The notes under the pieces are model-generated. The model was given only the letters and a program-made list of their open reading frames with translations, was not told the DNA's origin and searched no databases. DNA of 64,000 nucleotides, taken from assembly GCF_007828035.1 (NCBI RefSeq), contig NZ_VITV01000005.1, forward strand, positions 62,001 through 126,000, read 5' to 3'. The DNA comes from Nitrospirillum amazonense (lineage in GTDB: Bacteria; Pseudomonadota; Alphaproteobacteria; Azospirillales; Azospirillaceae). The translations under genes and the position numbers were made by a program. The first letter of the stretch is position 1. Every line of letters begins with the position of its first letter. Below are positions 63,769 through 64,000 of this stretch, piece by piece.

Positions 63769-64000
63769 TCAACGGCCCGCCTGCGCGCCGGCCTCGGCCG
63801 TGGCGCGCGGCACGCGGCCCCGCCACACGGACAGGCATTCCTCGGCGCTCTCACCGGTGCCGATGCAGTACCAGCCGCGGCGGTCGTTGAAGTACAGGCG
63901 ATAGGTGCCGCGGCGATCACGCTCGAACCGGAAGACCGGGCGGTCCAGGTTGGGGAAGCGCACGATCAGCTGATCATGGTCGGGCGCGGTGTGGCGGCTG
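63769..64000 (-). CDS. Hypothetical protein (5' truncated)
   Basis: The minus-strand frame is open through the right edge, so the start lies outside the window; the last about 76 residues are visible. They include DHDQLIVRFPNLDRPVFRFERDR followed by YRLYFNDRRGWYCIGTG, rich in aromatic and Arg residues, and end in an Ala-rich tail. I recognise no family. A GTG at 63963 could be an internal start, but the upstream codons look coding. Confidence 0.6.
   Translation of the reverse strand, partial: SRHTAPDHDQLIVRFPNLDRPVFRFERDRRGTYRLYFNDRRGWYCIGTGESAEECLSVWRGRVPRATAEAGAQAGR

Overview
The window is a high-GC chromosomal segment of a Gram-negative bacterium, most likely an alphaproteobacterium near Azospirillum/Nitrospirillum (Rhodospirillales). 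This is inferred from strongly GC-ending codons, the metX-metW pair, the chorismate mutase-hisC-tyrA gene order, a phaA-phaB polyhydroxybutyrate pair, a DUF2125 protein, and lipid A/Kdo genes. No replication origin, rRNA operon, insertion sequence, integrase or CRISPR array is visible. The one RNA gene seen is tRNA-Ser(CGA).

Layout. 1-4.5 kb: end of the phosphate transporter (pstA partial, pstB), a ClC chloride channel and a LysE-type exporter. 4.7-11.4 kb: tamB and tamA on the minus strand. 11.9-16.5 kb: typA, a cupin, and a TetR-regulated short-chain dehydrogenase/NAD(P)-binding pair. 16.9-20.8 kb: phaA, phaB, a Nudix hydrolase, a YddG-like exporter and the tRNA. 20.9-28 kb: accessory genes, including an AT-rich methyltransferase beside the tRNA, a quinone oxidoreductase with a divergent LysR, a putative HNH-type toxin with a small partner, an M24 peptidase and a GST. 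28-33 kb: an AraC regulator, lspA, an MFS transporter, a TRIC-like channel, a DUF6491 lipoprotein and a methyltransferase. 33-36.4 kb: rplU-rpmA-obgE-proB with a clear promoter and structured leader. 36.4-37.9 kb: a strikingly AT-rich single gene with a C-terminal PD-(D/E)XK nuclease signature. 38-41 kb: a HAD phosphatase, a small membrane protein, an MFS transporter and a divergent XRE regulator. 41-46 kb: metX-metW, and divergently chorismate mutase-hisC-tyrA for tyrosine/phenylalanine synthesis. 46-53 kb: DUF2125, gamma-glutamylcyclotransferase, rluB-rsmD, a TetR/hydrolase cassette, tadA and a membrane protein. 53-57 kb: a TPR protein, purD and divergent xseA. 57-63.5 kb: an envelope-lipid block (lpxL-like, lpxK, waaA, a GT4 glycosyltransferase, a metallophosphoesterase) and a divergent diacylglycerol-kinase-like gene. 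The window ends in a short repeat-rich spacer and a truncated hypothetical gene.

The most notable signals beyond ordinary genes are: (1) five copies of an intergenic palindromic element whose hairpin stem changes sequence between copies while staying paired; (2) the AT-rich lone nuclease gene, a candidate acquired defence gene; (3) two TetR systems with readable operators, one filling the spacer of the regulator's own, apparently leaderless, promoter; (4) a toxin/immunity-like pair; (5) a metallophosphoesterase-glycosyltransferase-lipid kinase group that resembles phospholipid remodelling; (6) a chorismate mutase whose C-terminal half looks like a prephenate dehydratase that has lost its catalytic motif.
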